NCBI GenBank assembly: GCA_028564925.1
Contig: CM053034.1
Location: 151,030,052 to 151,094,051, forward strand
DNA length: 64,000 nt
Origin: Lithobates sylvaticus
Lineage: Eukaryota; Chordata; Amphibia; Anura; Ranidae
Direction: 5' to 3'
Part shown: positions 32,991-45,033 of the stretch, one piece after another
How the letters are laid out: each line of letters opens with the position of its first letter
Position numbering within the stretch: the stretch's first letter is position 1
Program-made: the position numbers and the translations under genes
The notes under the pieces: model-generated
Database searches by the model: none
Told to the model about the DNA's origin: nothing
What the model saw: only the letters and a program-made list of their open reading frames with translations

Positions 32991-33227
32991 TAGATAGCAG
33001 TGGACAATATCCCTAAATACCGAATGCAATCCTACTGTTCTGCGGTATTTACCACAAAATGCTAAAAACACTTGATAAATACTACTTGAACAGGCATTAA
33101 ACTCAATTCACAGAAGGAAATAAATATCTCAATGCATGCAGTAATTAAGTAGCAAGGCATGCGCTATTTATGGAATTTGTTCTGGTTGATAAAGAATTTC
33201 CGCTCCTTAACATCTAATAAACAACAT

Positions 33228-35740
33228 AGTTGTTAAGGAGCGAGTGGCCACCGTGTCCTTAACAACTGATGAGTCATCAGCTGTTAAGGACACTGTGGCC
33301 ACTGAATGTAAAAAAAAAAAACACAATTGCTGGCAATGAAGAAATAGGGGGTAAAAAAGACGTCTTCAGGTCTGGTGTGGGGAATCCCCATGCCAAAATG
33401 TAAACAAAATTGCGTGGGGTCCCCCCAAGATTAATAACAGACCCTCATCTGAGCATGCAGATCAGGAAAGGGAGGGGATGAGCGAGCACCTCCCTGAACC
33501 ATACCAGACTACATGCCCTCAACGTGGGGGGCTGCTTTGGGGCAGGGGGGCCCTGATGTAGGCTCCCGACAAAGTCAGACAGTTCTTAAATAATTAATGG
33601 GCAGGGCCTGGTGACATTAGAATTTCTTTTTCTTTTTCAGGTAGTGGTGGCATCATGGTTGATGAAGGATCTTCACTGGGGGACATTTTTTAAATTTTTG
33701 TTTCATTATTTTAAAGTAGGGATGGGTCCGATGTTGGAGTCGAACATAAGTTCGACTCGAACATTGGGTGTTCGTCTGTTCGCCGAATAGAGAACAATTT
33801 GGGGTGTTCGCGGCAAATTCAAAAGAGGCGGAATACTTTAAAAGTGGGGAGAAATGGGAGAAATAAAAAGTGCTAATTGTAAAGGCTTATATGCATGGTA
33901 TTGTCATAAAAAGTGTTTGGGGACCTGGGTCCTGCCCCAGGGGACATGTATTAATGCAAAAAAAGTTTTAAAAACTGAAGTTTTTTCGGGAGCAGTGATT
34001 TTAATAATGCTTACAGTGAAACAATAAAAGTGAAATATTCCTTTAAATTTTGTACCTGGGGGTGTCTATAGTATGCCTGTAAAGTGGCGCATGTTTCCCC
34101 GTGTTTAGGTCAGGTATGGATTTTAAGGGGAACCCCGTGCCAAAATGAAAAAAAAAATGGCGTGGGGTCCCCCAAAAATCCATACCAGACCCTTATCCGA
34201 GCACGCAAACTGGCAGGCCGCAGGAAAAGAGGCGGGACGAGAGAGCCCCCCCCTCCTGAACCGTAACAGGCCACATGCCCTCAACATGGGTAGGGTGATT
34301 TGGGGTAACCCCCCCAAAGCACCTTGTCCCCATGTTTATGGGGAGAAGGGCCTCATCCCCACAACCCTTGCCCAGTGGTTGTGGGGGTCTGTAGTCATTT
34401 TGTGATTTGTGCAGTCATTTTTTCATTTGTACCCCATTACCATTTCACACAGGGGGGCTGGGATCTGGTGGTTCCCTTGTTAAAGGGGGCTTCCAGATTC
34501 CGATAAGCCCCCCTCCCGCAGACCCCCACAACCACCGGGCAAATGTTGTGGGGATGAGGCCCTTCTCCCCAATGTTGAGGGCATGTGGCCTGGTACGATT
34601 CAGGAGGGGGGCGCTCTCTCACCTGAAGGGCCTGGTATGGAATTTGGGGAGACCCCCACGCATTGTTTTTCTTAAATTTTGGTTCGGGGTTCCCCTGTGG
34701 GGGAATCCCATGCCGTTTTTATCAATGAACTTTCATGTGTATTGCTGGGACCGACAATTCATTATAGCGGCGAGTACTTTTAAATTACTTTTTTTCCTTT
34801 TAGAAATGTAATTTTGCTCTCGGACTGTTCTAAACACGGGAAACATGCGTCACTTTACATGCATACTATAGACACCCCCAGGTACAAAATTTAAAGGAAT
34901 ATTACACTTTTATTGTTTCACTTTAGGCATTATCAAAATCACTGCTCCCGAAAAAACGTACGTTTTTAAAACTTTTTTTGCATTGGTACATGTTCCCTGA
35001 CCCAGGTCCCCAAGACAATAACTTGCGTATAAGCCTTTCAAATTAGCACTTTTGATTTTTCATGTTCGTGTCCCATAGACTTTAACGGTGTTCGAACAAA
35101 TTTTTTTCATGTTCGCATGTTCTGCTGCAAACCGAACAGGGGGGGTGTTCGGCTCATCCCTATTTTAAAGTAAAGGACTTAAAATTTTAAAAGGACAAAA
35201 ACTGCCTACTGTCTTTTTTTACACTACACTACACATTTTTTTGGGGTGAATGAGTAGGAGTACTATGTACCCCTACTTATTCACATTCAGGGGGCTGGGA
35301 TCTGGGGGGCCCCCTTGCTTCCAGATTTTGTTACCCCCCACCTGTAGACCCCCGCAACCATCAACATGGGTACAAGGTGCTATGGGGGTCAAAGCCCCCC
35401 TCCCTAAAGCATCCCCCCATGTTAAGGTCATATGACCTGGTATGGTTTAGGAGGGGGCACTCACTCGTACCCCCCCCTTTCCTGATTTGTCGTGCTGCAT
35501 GCTCGGATAGGGGTCTGGTGTTAGTTTTGGGGGGACACCACATCTTCTTTTTTTTATTTTTTGGCATGGGGGTTCCACTCAAAATCCATGCCAGATGCTG
35601 TGTTTTTTCTTAATTTTTCATTGCCAGCAATTCTTTTTATTACATTCAGCTGTCAGCGGGGAACCCCACTGATGGCCAACGACTCATCGGTTGTTAAGGA
35701 CGTGGTGGCCACCCGCTCCTTAACAACCATGGCAGTTACC
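33228..35740. mobile_element. Second fold-back element (inverted arms), split by a hAT MITE
   Basis: The left arm from GTTGTTAAGGAGCGAGTGGC (about 33230) is the reverse complement of the right arm ending near GCCACCCGCTCCTTAACAAC (about 35711-35730). Each arm then runs through a block with TTGCTGGCAATGAA, a GGGGAATCCCCATGCC-type block and a GTCCCCCC-rich block. Arms are about 330-370 bp. A 1.45-kb hAT MITE sits between them. No protein is encoded. The GTCCCC-rich block is shared with the other fold-back elements, so these elements have exchanged modules. Confidence 0.65.
33717..35162. mobile_element. hAT MITE with perfect 8-bp target duplication
   Basis: The element starts TAGGGATGGG and ends GGCTCATCCCTA. 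TTTTAAAG occurs immediately on both sides (33709-33716 and 35163-35170), the 8-bp duplication expected of hAT elements. Subterminal sequence with repeated TTCG/CGAA words and the block near 34850-35100 matches the last 320 bp of the hAT at 37080-43796. An internal CCCCTTGTTAAAGGGGGC hairpin is shared too. There is no transposase; it is a non-autonomous derivative. Confidence 0.9.
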
Positions 35741-36933
35741 ATCTATTTACAGGCTGTGTTAAGGACACCAACTACTGCAGGCTTTCACAAATAAAATACC
35801 ACATGACTTCATAAAATAACTCATGTGTTTTTTTAGTAGCTTTTTTTAGTGAATGGAGCCTGTCACACTGTAAGGAACAGCCAGGTAGCATACAAACACT
35901 CTGTACGTGGCCGTTCCCTACAGTGTGGCAGTGAAGGAGCTGCCTGGATCCACCCCACCCCATTGCTCGAGGTTCAGGCCAGATGGGGCAGTGAGCGACG
36001 TGTCCCAGAGTGTGCTGTGTGTGGAGGACTGGCCAGAGCAGACATGCAGAAGTTGGTTGGCACCATGCCACTTAGTGACTGGTTAAGAGCAAGTTACAGT
36101 CCTCCAGAAGGGAAAAGGGATAAGCAACCTGTTTGCCTTAAGGAGCACAGTGGTGACACAGAAACACTTTTATTTAAACAAACTGCACGTGGATGGACTT
36201 GTTTTTTGTTTCATTATATTTATTCATTCATGGAATCTTTTGAACTTTCCCCCTGATATGGAATGTTTATTATGTAATATTTGAAAAAAACATTTGGGAA
36301 TTTGTTTTCCTTGCTGTGACAATGTGTACATTTATTGTTGCATTCCTTGTAAATCTGGAATTCCATGGGTGTTCCTTCTACTTTGTACTTTTCAAAGGCC
36401 TGTTTTTTCTCATGTATTAGTTTTTTTTTTACATTAGAGTTTAGTAACATAGGTTTTAATTCTGTTATTTTATGCATGGTATCCAATGGAATACAATGAT
36501 TAATGCACTTGTTTATTACATCTTTAAAACACTTCCACTTGCATTGCGTGCTCTTTGTTTGCAAATATTTGGTGCCATTTTTAGAAATTTAGAATTTTTG
36601 CAAAACCAATATGCTTCTCTTTACTGTAACTCATGGCAAGTTTAATTATACCAATTAACCAATTTGTCTCTAACCTGAATATCTGTAAAAAGCTCTGTTT
36701 TTTTTTATGAAATTAGTAGTTCCAGCAGATAATTTTTCTTTGTTGGGACTTCTGTTATCTGTTCCGTTAAGCTGTCAGGATAGTTAAGATTGCCCTGTTT
36801 CTCAGCCATTTAAGTCTGTGAAAGAAGCTGTGCCTCTTCCTAAGGACTCTGCACTCCTGTGCCTCTTGTCTGCTCTATCAGGGGTCTCGAGTCAGAGGTG
36901 TAAGAGAGGTCATCAGGCTCTACCACCAGCTAC
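35741..36933. other. Interval before the Gypsy gag start; no gene recognised
   Basis: I find no protein motif on either strand. The last few hundred bases (about 36590-36933) lead directly into the Gypsy gag start and presumably include its untranslated leader and perhaps a worn LTR, but I cannot mark LTR ends. A frame at 36220-36564 (-) is Lys-rich and has no family signature. Confidence 0.4.
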
Positions 36934-37079
36934 GTGGCAGTACCAGACAGCCATGCCTCTCCTATGGATGAACTTTGCCAGCATCTAGCAGGCCTTACAA
37001 GGCTGTTAAGAACCTGCAAGAAGGCTACACCTGACTGGAAGAACGTGTACAGGCCCTATCTTCTCCTGCTGCTGCTCAG
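36934..37079 (+). mobile_element. Gypsy-type fossil, piece 1 (start of gag)
   Basis: The frame opening at 36934 encodes a gag N-terminus (DELCQHLAGLTRLLRT). It is cut by the hAT insertion after CTGCTCAG (37072-37079). The same eight bases resume at 43797, where the gag frame continues. It is part of one broken Gypsy-type element of chromovirus/sushi-like character. Confidence 0.72.
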
Positions 37080-37219
37080 TAGGGATGAGCTCATTGTTCG
37101 ATTGGAACGCATGTTCGACTCGAACATCGGCCAATCGCCTGTTTGGCGAATCCAGAAATTTGTGTGCCATTCGTGCCATATTTGCGTGGCACGAACGGCC
37201 CACAATGCACTGCGCCATC

Positions 37220-37480
37220 GCAGTGCATTGCTGGCTGATGATTGGTCAAGCATGCACTGTGACCCCGCATGCTTGGCCAATCACAGCGCCGGCAGCGAGG
37301 AGAGCAATAATTGGCCACAGGCAGGATGCCTGTGGCCAATTATAGCTCAGGGGGGTTTAGTACACGCCCCACACTATATAAGGCCGCCAGCGCGGCGGCC
37401 TTGTGTAGTGTGTTGGCGGGCAGCGAGAGAGCAGGATAGGCAGGGCCAGTGTCAGCTTTGCTTGTTAACCTAGCACAGTT
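37220..37480 (+). promoter_or_regulatory. hAT promoter: CCAAT-box cluster, TATA box and GC-rich hairpin
   Basis: Several CCAAT/ATTGG boxes lie close together (GATTGGTC about 37239, GGCCAATCAC about 37275, AATTGGCC about 37309, GGCCAATTAT about 37334). A TATA box, TATATAAG, follows at 37375-37382. Directly downstream is a hairpin (AAGGCCGCC facing GGCGGCCTT). The same array is kept in the fold-back at about 4040-4200, where it no longer drives any gene. Confidence 0.6.
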
Positions 37481-39130
37481 ACAGTGGGTGTAGTGTGCCT
37501 CCTGCACAGTATACACCTGAAGCTACCCCTTATTGCTGATGTTGTTCTGTTGTGCAACACAGGAATCTGCAGTAGTTTCAGTGGGTGTAGGTGCCTCCTG
37601 CACAGTATACACCTGAAGCTACCCCTTATTGCTGGTGTTGTTCTGTTGTTCTGTTGTGCAACACAGGCATCTGCAGCAGGTACAGTGGGTGTAGGTGCCT
37701 CCTGCACAGTATACACCTGAAGCTACCCCTTATTGCTGGTGTTGTTCTGTTGTGCAACACAGGAATCTGCAGTAGTTTCAGTGGGTGTAGGTGCCTCCTG
37801 CACAGTATACACCTGAAGCTACCCCTTATTGCTGGTGTGGTTCTGTTGTTCTATTGTGCAACACAGGCATTTGCAGCAGTTTCAGTGGGTGTAGGTGCCT
37901 CCTGCACAGTATAAACCTGAAGCTACCCCTTATTGCTGGTGTTGTTCTGTTGTTCTGTTGTGTAACACAGGCATCTGCAGCAGTTACAGTGGGTGTAGGT
38001 GCCTCCTGCACAGTATACACCTGAAGCTACCCCTTATTGCTGGTGTTGTTCTGTTGTTCTGTTGTGCAACACAGGCATCTGCAGCAGTTTCAGTGGGTGT
38101 AGGCACCTCCTGCACAGTATACACCTGAAGCTACCCCTTATTGCTGGTGTTGTTCTGTTGTGTAACACAGGCATCTGCAGCAGTTACAGTGGGTGTAGGT
38201 GCCTCCTGCACAGTATACACCTGAAGCTACCCCTTAGTGCTGGTGTTGTTCTGTTGTGTAACACAGGCATCTGCAGCTGTTACAATGGGTGTAGGTGCCT
38301 CCTGCACAGTATACACCTGAAGCTACCCCTTATTGCTGGTGTTGTTCTGTTGTGTAACAGAGGCATCTGCAGCAGTTACAGTGGGTGTAGTTGCCTCCTG
38401 CACAGTATACACCTGAAGCTACCCCTTATTGCTGATGTTGTTCTGTTGTGCAACACAGGAATCTGCAGTAGTTTCAGTGGGTGTAGGTGCCTCCTGCACA
38501 GTATACACCTGAAGCTACCCCTTATTGCTGGTGTTGTTCTGTTGTTCTGTTGTGTAACACAGGCATCTGCAGCAGTTACAGTGGGGGTAGGTGCCTCCTG
38601 CACAGTATACACCTGAAGCTACCCCTTATTGCTGGTGTTGTTCTGTTGTGCAACACAGGAATCTGCAGCAGTTTCAGTGGGTGTAGGTGCCTCCTGCACA
38701 GTATAAACCTGAAGCTACCCCTTATTGCTGGTGTTGTTCTGTTGTTCTGTTGTGTAACACAGGCATCTGCAGCAGTTACAGTGGGTGTAGGTGCCTCCTG
38801 CACAGTATACACCTGAAGCTACCCCTTAGTGCTGGTGTTGTTCTGTTGTGTAACACAGGCATCTGCAGCTGTTACAATGGGTGTAGGTGCCTCCTGCACA
38901 GTATACACCTGAAGCTACCCCTTATTGCTGGTGTTGTTCTGTTGTGTAACACAGGCATCTGCAGCAGTTACAGTGGGTGTAGTTGCCTCCTGCACAGTAT
39001 ACACCTGAAGCTACCCCTTATTGCTGGTGTTGTTCTGTTGTTCTGTTGTGCAACACAGGCATCTGCAGCAGTTTCAGTGGGTGTAGGTGCCTCCTGCACA
39101 GTATACACCTGAAGCTACCCCTTATTGCTG
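37480..39130 (+). repeat. Minisatellite, about 17 units of 96-105 bp, in the hAT leader
   Basis: Each unit contains GCCTCCTGCACAGTATACAC followed by CTGAAGCTACCCCTTATTGC. I count 17 occurrences between about 37495 and 39100. Units come in two main lengths, differing by a 9-base TTCTGTTGT duplication. Because most unit lengths are multiples of three, long chance frames run through the array on both strands. I do not regard these as genes. The array sits between the TATA box and the transposase ATG. Confidence 0.9.
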
Positions 39131-39159
39131 TTTTTCCCATCTCCCTGTGAGCCATTAGT

Positions 39160-42100
39160 ATGTCTGGAAGGTCAACAAGGAGAGGCAGATAGTCACGAGC
39201 CAATAAAAGAGGGCAAGCAGGCTCTGTGTCTAGAGGCAACAGTGCTGGTCATGGACCCGGTGCATTGTCATCAGCATGTAGCCATAGGACACGCTTGTCC
39301 TTATTTTCGGCAGCTGGACATGTTGAGCCGCATCATGCCGAAGACTTGGTAGAATGGATAACCAAGCCCTCCTCATCCTCCTCATCCTCTCTCAGGGTAC
39401 AGGCAAAGCAGCTGCCAATGCGTCCTCTTCCCTTATCTCAATGTCATCAGTCACTCCTTCCCTAGACCCACCATGTCCTCCTGAGGAGTCCCCAGAACTG
39501 TTTGACCACAGTGTTGGTTACATGCTCCAGGAGGATGCCCAGCGTTTTTTAGGCTCTGATGATGATACCCAGCTAGAGGAAGGCAGTAGCGTGAGCGCAG
39601 AGAGAGGGGATGCTCAAGGACAGCAATCTGGCAGTCATGTTCCACCAGCTGCAGCATACTGCCAGGTTTGCTCCAGTGATGAAGAGGGAGGGGATGATGA
39701 GGTCACTGACTCCAAGTGGGTGCCTGATAGGAGAGAGGAGGAGGAGGCAAATCTCCAAGGAGGCAGGATGCCCTCCGGGGGCCAGCTTAGAGGCAGCCCA
39801 CCGACTGAATCACACCGCAGAGCTCCGCCTGTGCAGGTCGCTGCCTCTGCGCATTATTCCAAAAGTTATTTGGTGTGGGCCTTTTTTGAGACGAGTTCAG
39901 CAGATCGCACCACTGCTATTTGCAACATATGTCTCAAGCGTATCTCGCTTGGCCAAAACATCATCTGCTTGGGTACCACATGCTTGACCAGACATATGTT
40001 GACCTGCCATGCAGCTCGTTGGCAAGTGTACCTTAAAGACCCACACCAAAGAACAAAGCGGACCTCTCCTTGCTCCTCATCAGCTGGGATCTCAAACCCC
40101 ACTATACATTCAGTCCTCTCTGAAAGCTGCACTGAGAGGAATGAAGGTGTAGAATTAGGTGTGTCACAGCCAAGTACTTGCGGGCACTCTGCTAGCAGTA
40201 CACCAACGTTCGATTGTACCAGGCAAATTTCCCTGCCCCAGCTGCTGGACCATCAAAAGAAGTTCACTCCCAGCCATCCACATGCCCATCGGTTGAATGC
40301 TAGCTTGGCTAAATTGCTAGCACTTCAACCGCTGCCTTTTCAGTTGGTAGACTCGGCCCCCTTCCGTAAGTTTGCGCAATGTCAGTTCCTCAGTGGCAGG
40401 TTCCCAAACGCCACTTTTTCTCACCGAAGGCGATTCCGGCTCTCTACCGCATGTGGAAGGCAATGTCCATGCCTCGCTGGACAGGGTGGTCAGTGGTAAG
40501 GTGCATATTACCGCTGACTTATGGTCCAGCAGGCATGGACAGGGACGTTACCTATCTTTCACGGCCCATTGGGTCACTCTTTTGGCAGCTGGGAATGATG
40601 CAGGACAAGGTGCAGTAGTGTTGGAGGTTGTTCCGACCCCGCCTCCAAAATTCTACTACTGGTTGTGACACACCTCTCTCCTCCACCCCCCTCCTCTTCT
40701 TCTTCCTCCATGGCCTCTTCCTGTGCTTTGTCCTCGGAACCAGCGGTGCTCCGTAGGCGTTCAAGGGGCTACACAAGTACGCAGGCAAAAAGATGCCCTG
40801 CCGTGCTTGCGCTGGTGTGTTTGGGGGGAAGGAGCCACACTGGGGCAGAGGTTCTGTCAGCTCTGCAGGGGCAGGCCGAGAGGTGGTTGATGCCACCCCA
40901 GCTTAAGCCAGGAATGGTGGTTTGCGACAATGGCACCAATCTCCTCTCTGCCCTGCGACAGGGACAACTGACCCATGTGCCCTGTGTGGCTCACGTCCTT
41001 AACCTGGTGGTGCAGCGGTTCCTGGGCAGGTACCCAGGCTTACAGGATGTCCTAAGGCAGGCCAGGAAAATCTGTGTGCATTTCCGCCAATCATATAATG
41101 CCAGTACTCGACTGGCTGAGCTGCAAAAGAAGTTGAACCTGCCCAAGAACCGCCTTATATGTGACATGCCCACCAGGTGGAACTCAACATTGGCCATGCT
41201 GCAGCGGCTGCACACGCAGCAGAGGGCCATCAATGAGTACCTGTGCGACTACGGCACCAGGACAGGGTCAGGGGAGCTCGTTTTTTTTTTCACCACGCCA
41301 GTGGGGCATGATCAGGGATGCATGCACTGTCCTGATGGTGAGCAGTGACAGTGCTTGCATCAGTGACACTGAACCTCTTGTTCACCTGTTGGAGCATATG
41401 CTGCGTGGAATAATGGACAGGGCACTTGAGGCAGAACAGAGGCAGGAAGAGGAGGACTTCCTTGCCTCTCAAGGCCCGCTTTATCCAGACAGTGTTCCTT
41501 CTGTCCCACACATCACACAGGAAGAGGATGAAGAGGATTGTTTCAGCTTGGAGGTGGAGCCTGGCACTCAGCATCAGCAGCATCAGTCTTTTAGGGATGA
41601 TTTACAGTCCCAAGAAACCAGTGGACTTGTACGTGGCTGGGAGGAGGTGGCTGCGGATCATGTTGTTCTTAGTGACCCAGAGGACTCCGGACCGAATGCC
41701 TCAGCTAACCTATGCTATATGGCCTCCCTGATCCTGCAAAGCCTGCGGAAGTATCCTCATATTCTTCGGATCAAGGAGAGGGACCATTACTGGCTGTCCA
41801 CTCTCCTTGATCTACGGTACAAGGGTAAGGTTGCAGACCTTATCTTGTCGTCGCAGAGGGAGCAGAGGGAGCGTTCCCAGAGACTGGTAGGTTACAAACT
41901 CCTGGTACTGGACAACAAGTTGCTGAGGCTTCGGTCAGTAACAGAAGGAGCGGTGGAGAAGGTGGCCGTCTGACCGATGCGTTCAGAGAATTTTTTAGTC
42001 TGCAGCCCCAAGGTATGATCGGTTCCAGCAACCATCGCCAGCATCTGATTTACATGGTGCAGGAATACCTAGGGGCAAGGTCAGACTTGGACACCTTTCC

Positions 42101-42356
42101 CACCAAAAATCCTCTGGCTTACTGAGTCTTGAGGATGGATCACTGTCCAAAGCTTGCACAGTATGCAATTGAGCTACTGGCCTGTTCTGCATCCAGCGTT
42201 CTTTCGGAACGCACATTCAGTGCTGCTGGAGGCTTTGTAACTGATAACAGGGTGCACCTGTCCACCGACTCAGTTGATCGACTGACCTTCATAAAGATGA
42301 ATCAGTCTTGGATCACCACCAGCTACCAAGCACCTGAAGCTGATGTAACCGAATAA
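39160..42356 (+). pseudogene. hAT transposase with BED zinc finger (broken)
   Basis: The natural start is probably the ATG at 39160 (MSGRSTRRGR), with an in-frame TAG at 39190-39192. Downstream, in shifted frames, come an acidic Ser-rich N-terminal region and a BED finger at about 39855-40025 (CNIC ... HMLTCH). The RNase-H-like DDE core follows: ITADLWSSRHGQGRY near 40508, VVCDNGTNLL with VPCVAHVLNLVVQ near 40915-41015, PTRWNSTLAML near 41170 and LSTLLDLRYKGKV near 41797. The C-terminal hAT dimerisation region is at 42140-42330 (LACSASSVLSERTFSAAGG). Frame changes occur near 39380-39420, 40375, 40660 and 41290. A TGA at 42123-42125 replaces the usual Trp of LAYW. At least five lesions, so it is not active as it stands. 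Confidence 0.85.
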
Positions 42357-42517
42357 TTTTTTTTGAAATGTCACATCCCTTCAAGACTGCCTATGCTGAT
42401 GCTGCTGAGTGACTGTCCTTTTATGTTGACTGACTATCCTCTTCCTCCTCAATGATCCTGCTGATAGCTTGGAAGAACATTTTTGGTTCTGGGTGCCGCC
42501 ACCAGTGGCTAAGGCAA

Positions 42518-42940
42518 AATTTTTCAGCCCCTGTTTAAACAGGGGCATGTAATTACAATTGTTGATGCAATGTTTTGCAACATGGCTCATTCCTGCACTC
42601 CAACTAGAGTATCTGTGAGGGGTTGCAGTGTTGTGGCACCAGTGCCTAAGGCCCAATTTTTCAGCCCCTGTTTAACAGGTGCATGTAATTACAATTCTTG
42701 ATATAATATTTCAAAGCAGGGCCCGTTCCAGCGCCCACCGAGAGTAACTGTGAGGACTTACAGTGTTGTGGCACCACCACCAAAGGCCCAATTTTTCTAC
42801 CACTGTTCAACAATGCCATGTAATTACAATTCTTCATATAATAGTTCACAGCAGGGTGCTCCAGCACCCACCAAGAGTCACTTTGAGGGCTTACAGTGTT
42901 ATCTTGTGGCAACACCTTAGGGCCAAATTTCTGCAGAGCA
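42518..42940 (+). repeat. Tandem repeat, about 3 units of 134-137 bp
   Basis: Units begin AATTTTTCAGCCCCTGTTTA at about 42520 and 42653 and a diverged form at about 42790, each followed by GCATGTAATTACAATT. A partial fourth unit starts near 42923. It lies downstream of the hAT transposase and inside the element. Confidence 0.8.
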
Positions 42941-43796
42941 TATGGGGCAGGCAGCTACTTTCAAACATCCAACTTACAAACATCTCCTACTTGCAAACGG
43001 AAGGAGACAACAGGAAGTGAAATCAAAAAAGACGGACGGCCAAAAAAATTATACAGGGGTGATAACCCTTCCCTATGTTTTCCAAAAAGCTTAAAAATTG
43101 ATTTTTTTTGACTGGAGCTACACTTTAAAAATGTACCAGTTCAAAATTACAAACCGATTCTACTTAACACAACAAACCTACACCTACACCTGTCTTGTTT
43201 GAACCGCCTGTATACTGCTGTTCTAAGTATATAGGGCCTGGGGGCCCCACGCTTTTCCTTTTTTTTATTTGGTACGGGGCTCCCCTTAACATCCGTGCAA
43301 GACCCAAAACGGGGCTGGTAATGGGCAGGGGGAGCTACCCATTCCATTTTTCTCAATAATTTTCATCCATATTGCCGGAACCAGACATTACATTAAAACC
43401 GCAAGCAGTTTTAAATGTCATTTTGTGCAGGAACTGTTCTAAACACGGGAAACACATGCCACTTCACAGGCATACTATAAACACCCCCCAGGCACGATAT
43501 TTAAAGGAATATTTCACTTTTTTTTCACTTTAATTGTCATTAAAACCAGTGCTCCTGAAAAAATGGCTGTTTTAAAAAAAAATGTTTGCATTGATCCATG
43601 TCCCCTGGGGCAGGAGCCGGATCCCCAAACCCTTTTTAGGACAATATCCTGCATATTATCCTTTAAAATTAGCATTTTTTGATTTCAAACGTTCGAGTCC
43701 CATAGACTTTAATGGGGTTCTAAAGTTTGAGCAAACTTTTGGTCCGTTCGAAGGTTCTGGTGCAAACCGAACCGGGGGGTGTTCGGCTCATCCCTG

Positions 43797-45033
43797 CTGC
43801 TCAGGAAACTACACAAGCATCCTCCATCTCACCAGAAACTTCCACTGCTCCTGCAGTTATAATGTTTCCACCCGAACCCAGAGTTCCGACCCTGGAAAGA
43901 TTTCTTGGAGAACACAGCAAATTCAGGGCACTGCACTGCAAACACACATCTTCTCTCTGGAAGCAACCAAGGTCAGCTTTGTCATCTCCCTGCTGCAAGG
44001 TGAGCCTCAATCCTGGGCTCACCGTCTACTAGAACAAAAGGCTGCATCATTTACAGACCTAGCCACCTGGTTTTATTCCATGGTTCAGTTGTATGAGGAC
44101 CCCCAGCAGACTGCCACCATGGAAGCAGCTTTACATAAACTTCAGCAAGGTCACAGAGCAGCTGAAGATTATGTTTCTGAGTTCAGGCGCTGGAGTTCTG
44201 ACACTAACTGGAACGATGCTGCCCTGCACTACCAGTTCTGTATGGGCCTTTCTGAACCTCTCAAGGATGAATTAGCCTGGGTTGGGGTTCCCTCCTCCCT
44301 GGATGCCCTCATCTTATCCATCCAGATTGATCGACGTCTAAGAGAACGTAGGTCCAAAAGGACCACAGGACAGTCTCGTCCAGTGTGGCTGCTACCACGG
44401 GTTCCCAGTTCCTTCAAATCTGTTCCACCAGTTCCTCCAGCATCTGTTCCTGACACACCAGAGCCAATGCAGCTTGGCTTGCTTCGCCCCTTACTTACCG
44501 CCGAAGAGCGCCAATGCCAGCAGAACCTCTGCCTGTACTGTAGAGAACCGGGACACTACGTGAGGTCATGCCCAGCTAAACTTCATAAGTGCCTCTCAGT
44601 CTCTTCTGCTTCTACTCCAACCTTGCCAAACAACCCTGCTCTGCCCATTCTGTTGCAAATTTCAGGAAGGACTATCCAGGTCTCCACCATAATTGATTCC
44701 GGAGCCTGCAGCTGTTTCATAGGCTTGTCCTTTGCTGCGGAGCATCACATTCCGTTGCAACCTAAGCCTCAGAGACTTTCAGTGCACCTGACTGATGGGT
44801 CCGTCATTAAATCTGGGTTAGTCACCCAGGAAACAGTTCCATTATCTGCCACCATTACCAAAAACCATCAAGAACTGCTATGCCTGGATGCCATCGCCTC
44901 ACCCCTGTTTCCAGTTATCCTTGGCATGCCATGGTTAAAAGCACATTACCCGCATATCAATTGGGCCACAGAGGAAATCAAATTTCATCCCTCTTTACTG
45001 CCTCCAACACTGTTTACAGGAAGCCCCTTGTGA
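43797..45033 (+). pseudogene. gag: Gypsy gag-protease region
   Basis: The longest open part of the fossil. It holds a capsid-like helical region (LLQGEPQSWAHRLLEQKA, FRRWSSDTNWNDAALHYQF), one CCHC zinc knuckle and a retropepsin domain with the DSGA active-site motif, followed by LGMPWLKAHYPHINW, the typical post-protease sequence of this Gypsy branch. Related gag genes were domesticated in mammals (RTL/PEG10), but this copy sits in an otherwise broken element, so domestication is not suggested. Confidence 0.8.

Larger units (their letters stand above)
37080..43796 (+). mobile_element. hAT transposon, 6.7 kb, autonomous type but decayed
   Basis: The ends are TAGGGATGAGC and GCTCATCCCTG, flanked by CTGCTCAG at 37072-37079 and 43797-43804 (8-bp target duplication, perfect). 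From left to right it has a promoter-like subterminal region, a 17-unit minisatellite, a BED-finger transposase gene (39160-42356, broken), a 3-unit tandem repeat and a right subterminal region. The shared termini make it the family partner of the MITE at 33717 and the fold-backs at 3942 and 59041. It sits inside the Gypsy gag and is therefore younger than the Gypsy copy. Confidence 0.9.

Noticed and set aside
37484-39112. Long open frames rich in Cys, Leu and Val across the minisatellite
   Set aside because: They arise because the 96/105-bp units are multiples of three. Similar frames exist on both strands and in several registers, with no start context or domain.
37480-39130. CRISPR-like array
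   Set aside because: Units are head-to-tail and nearly identical along their full length without unique spacers, and the DNA is eukaryotic.
43582-43796. N-terminal extension of the Gypsy gag frame
   Set aside because: This stretch is the right end of the hAT element read in a frame that happens to stay open; gag proper resumes at 43797.
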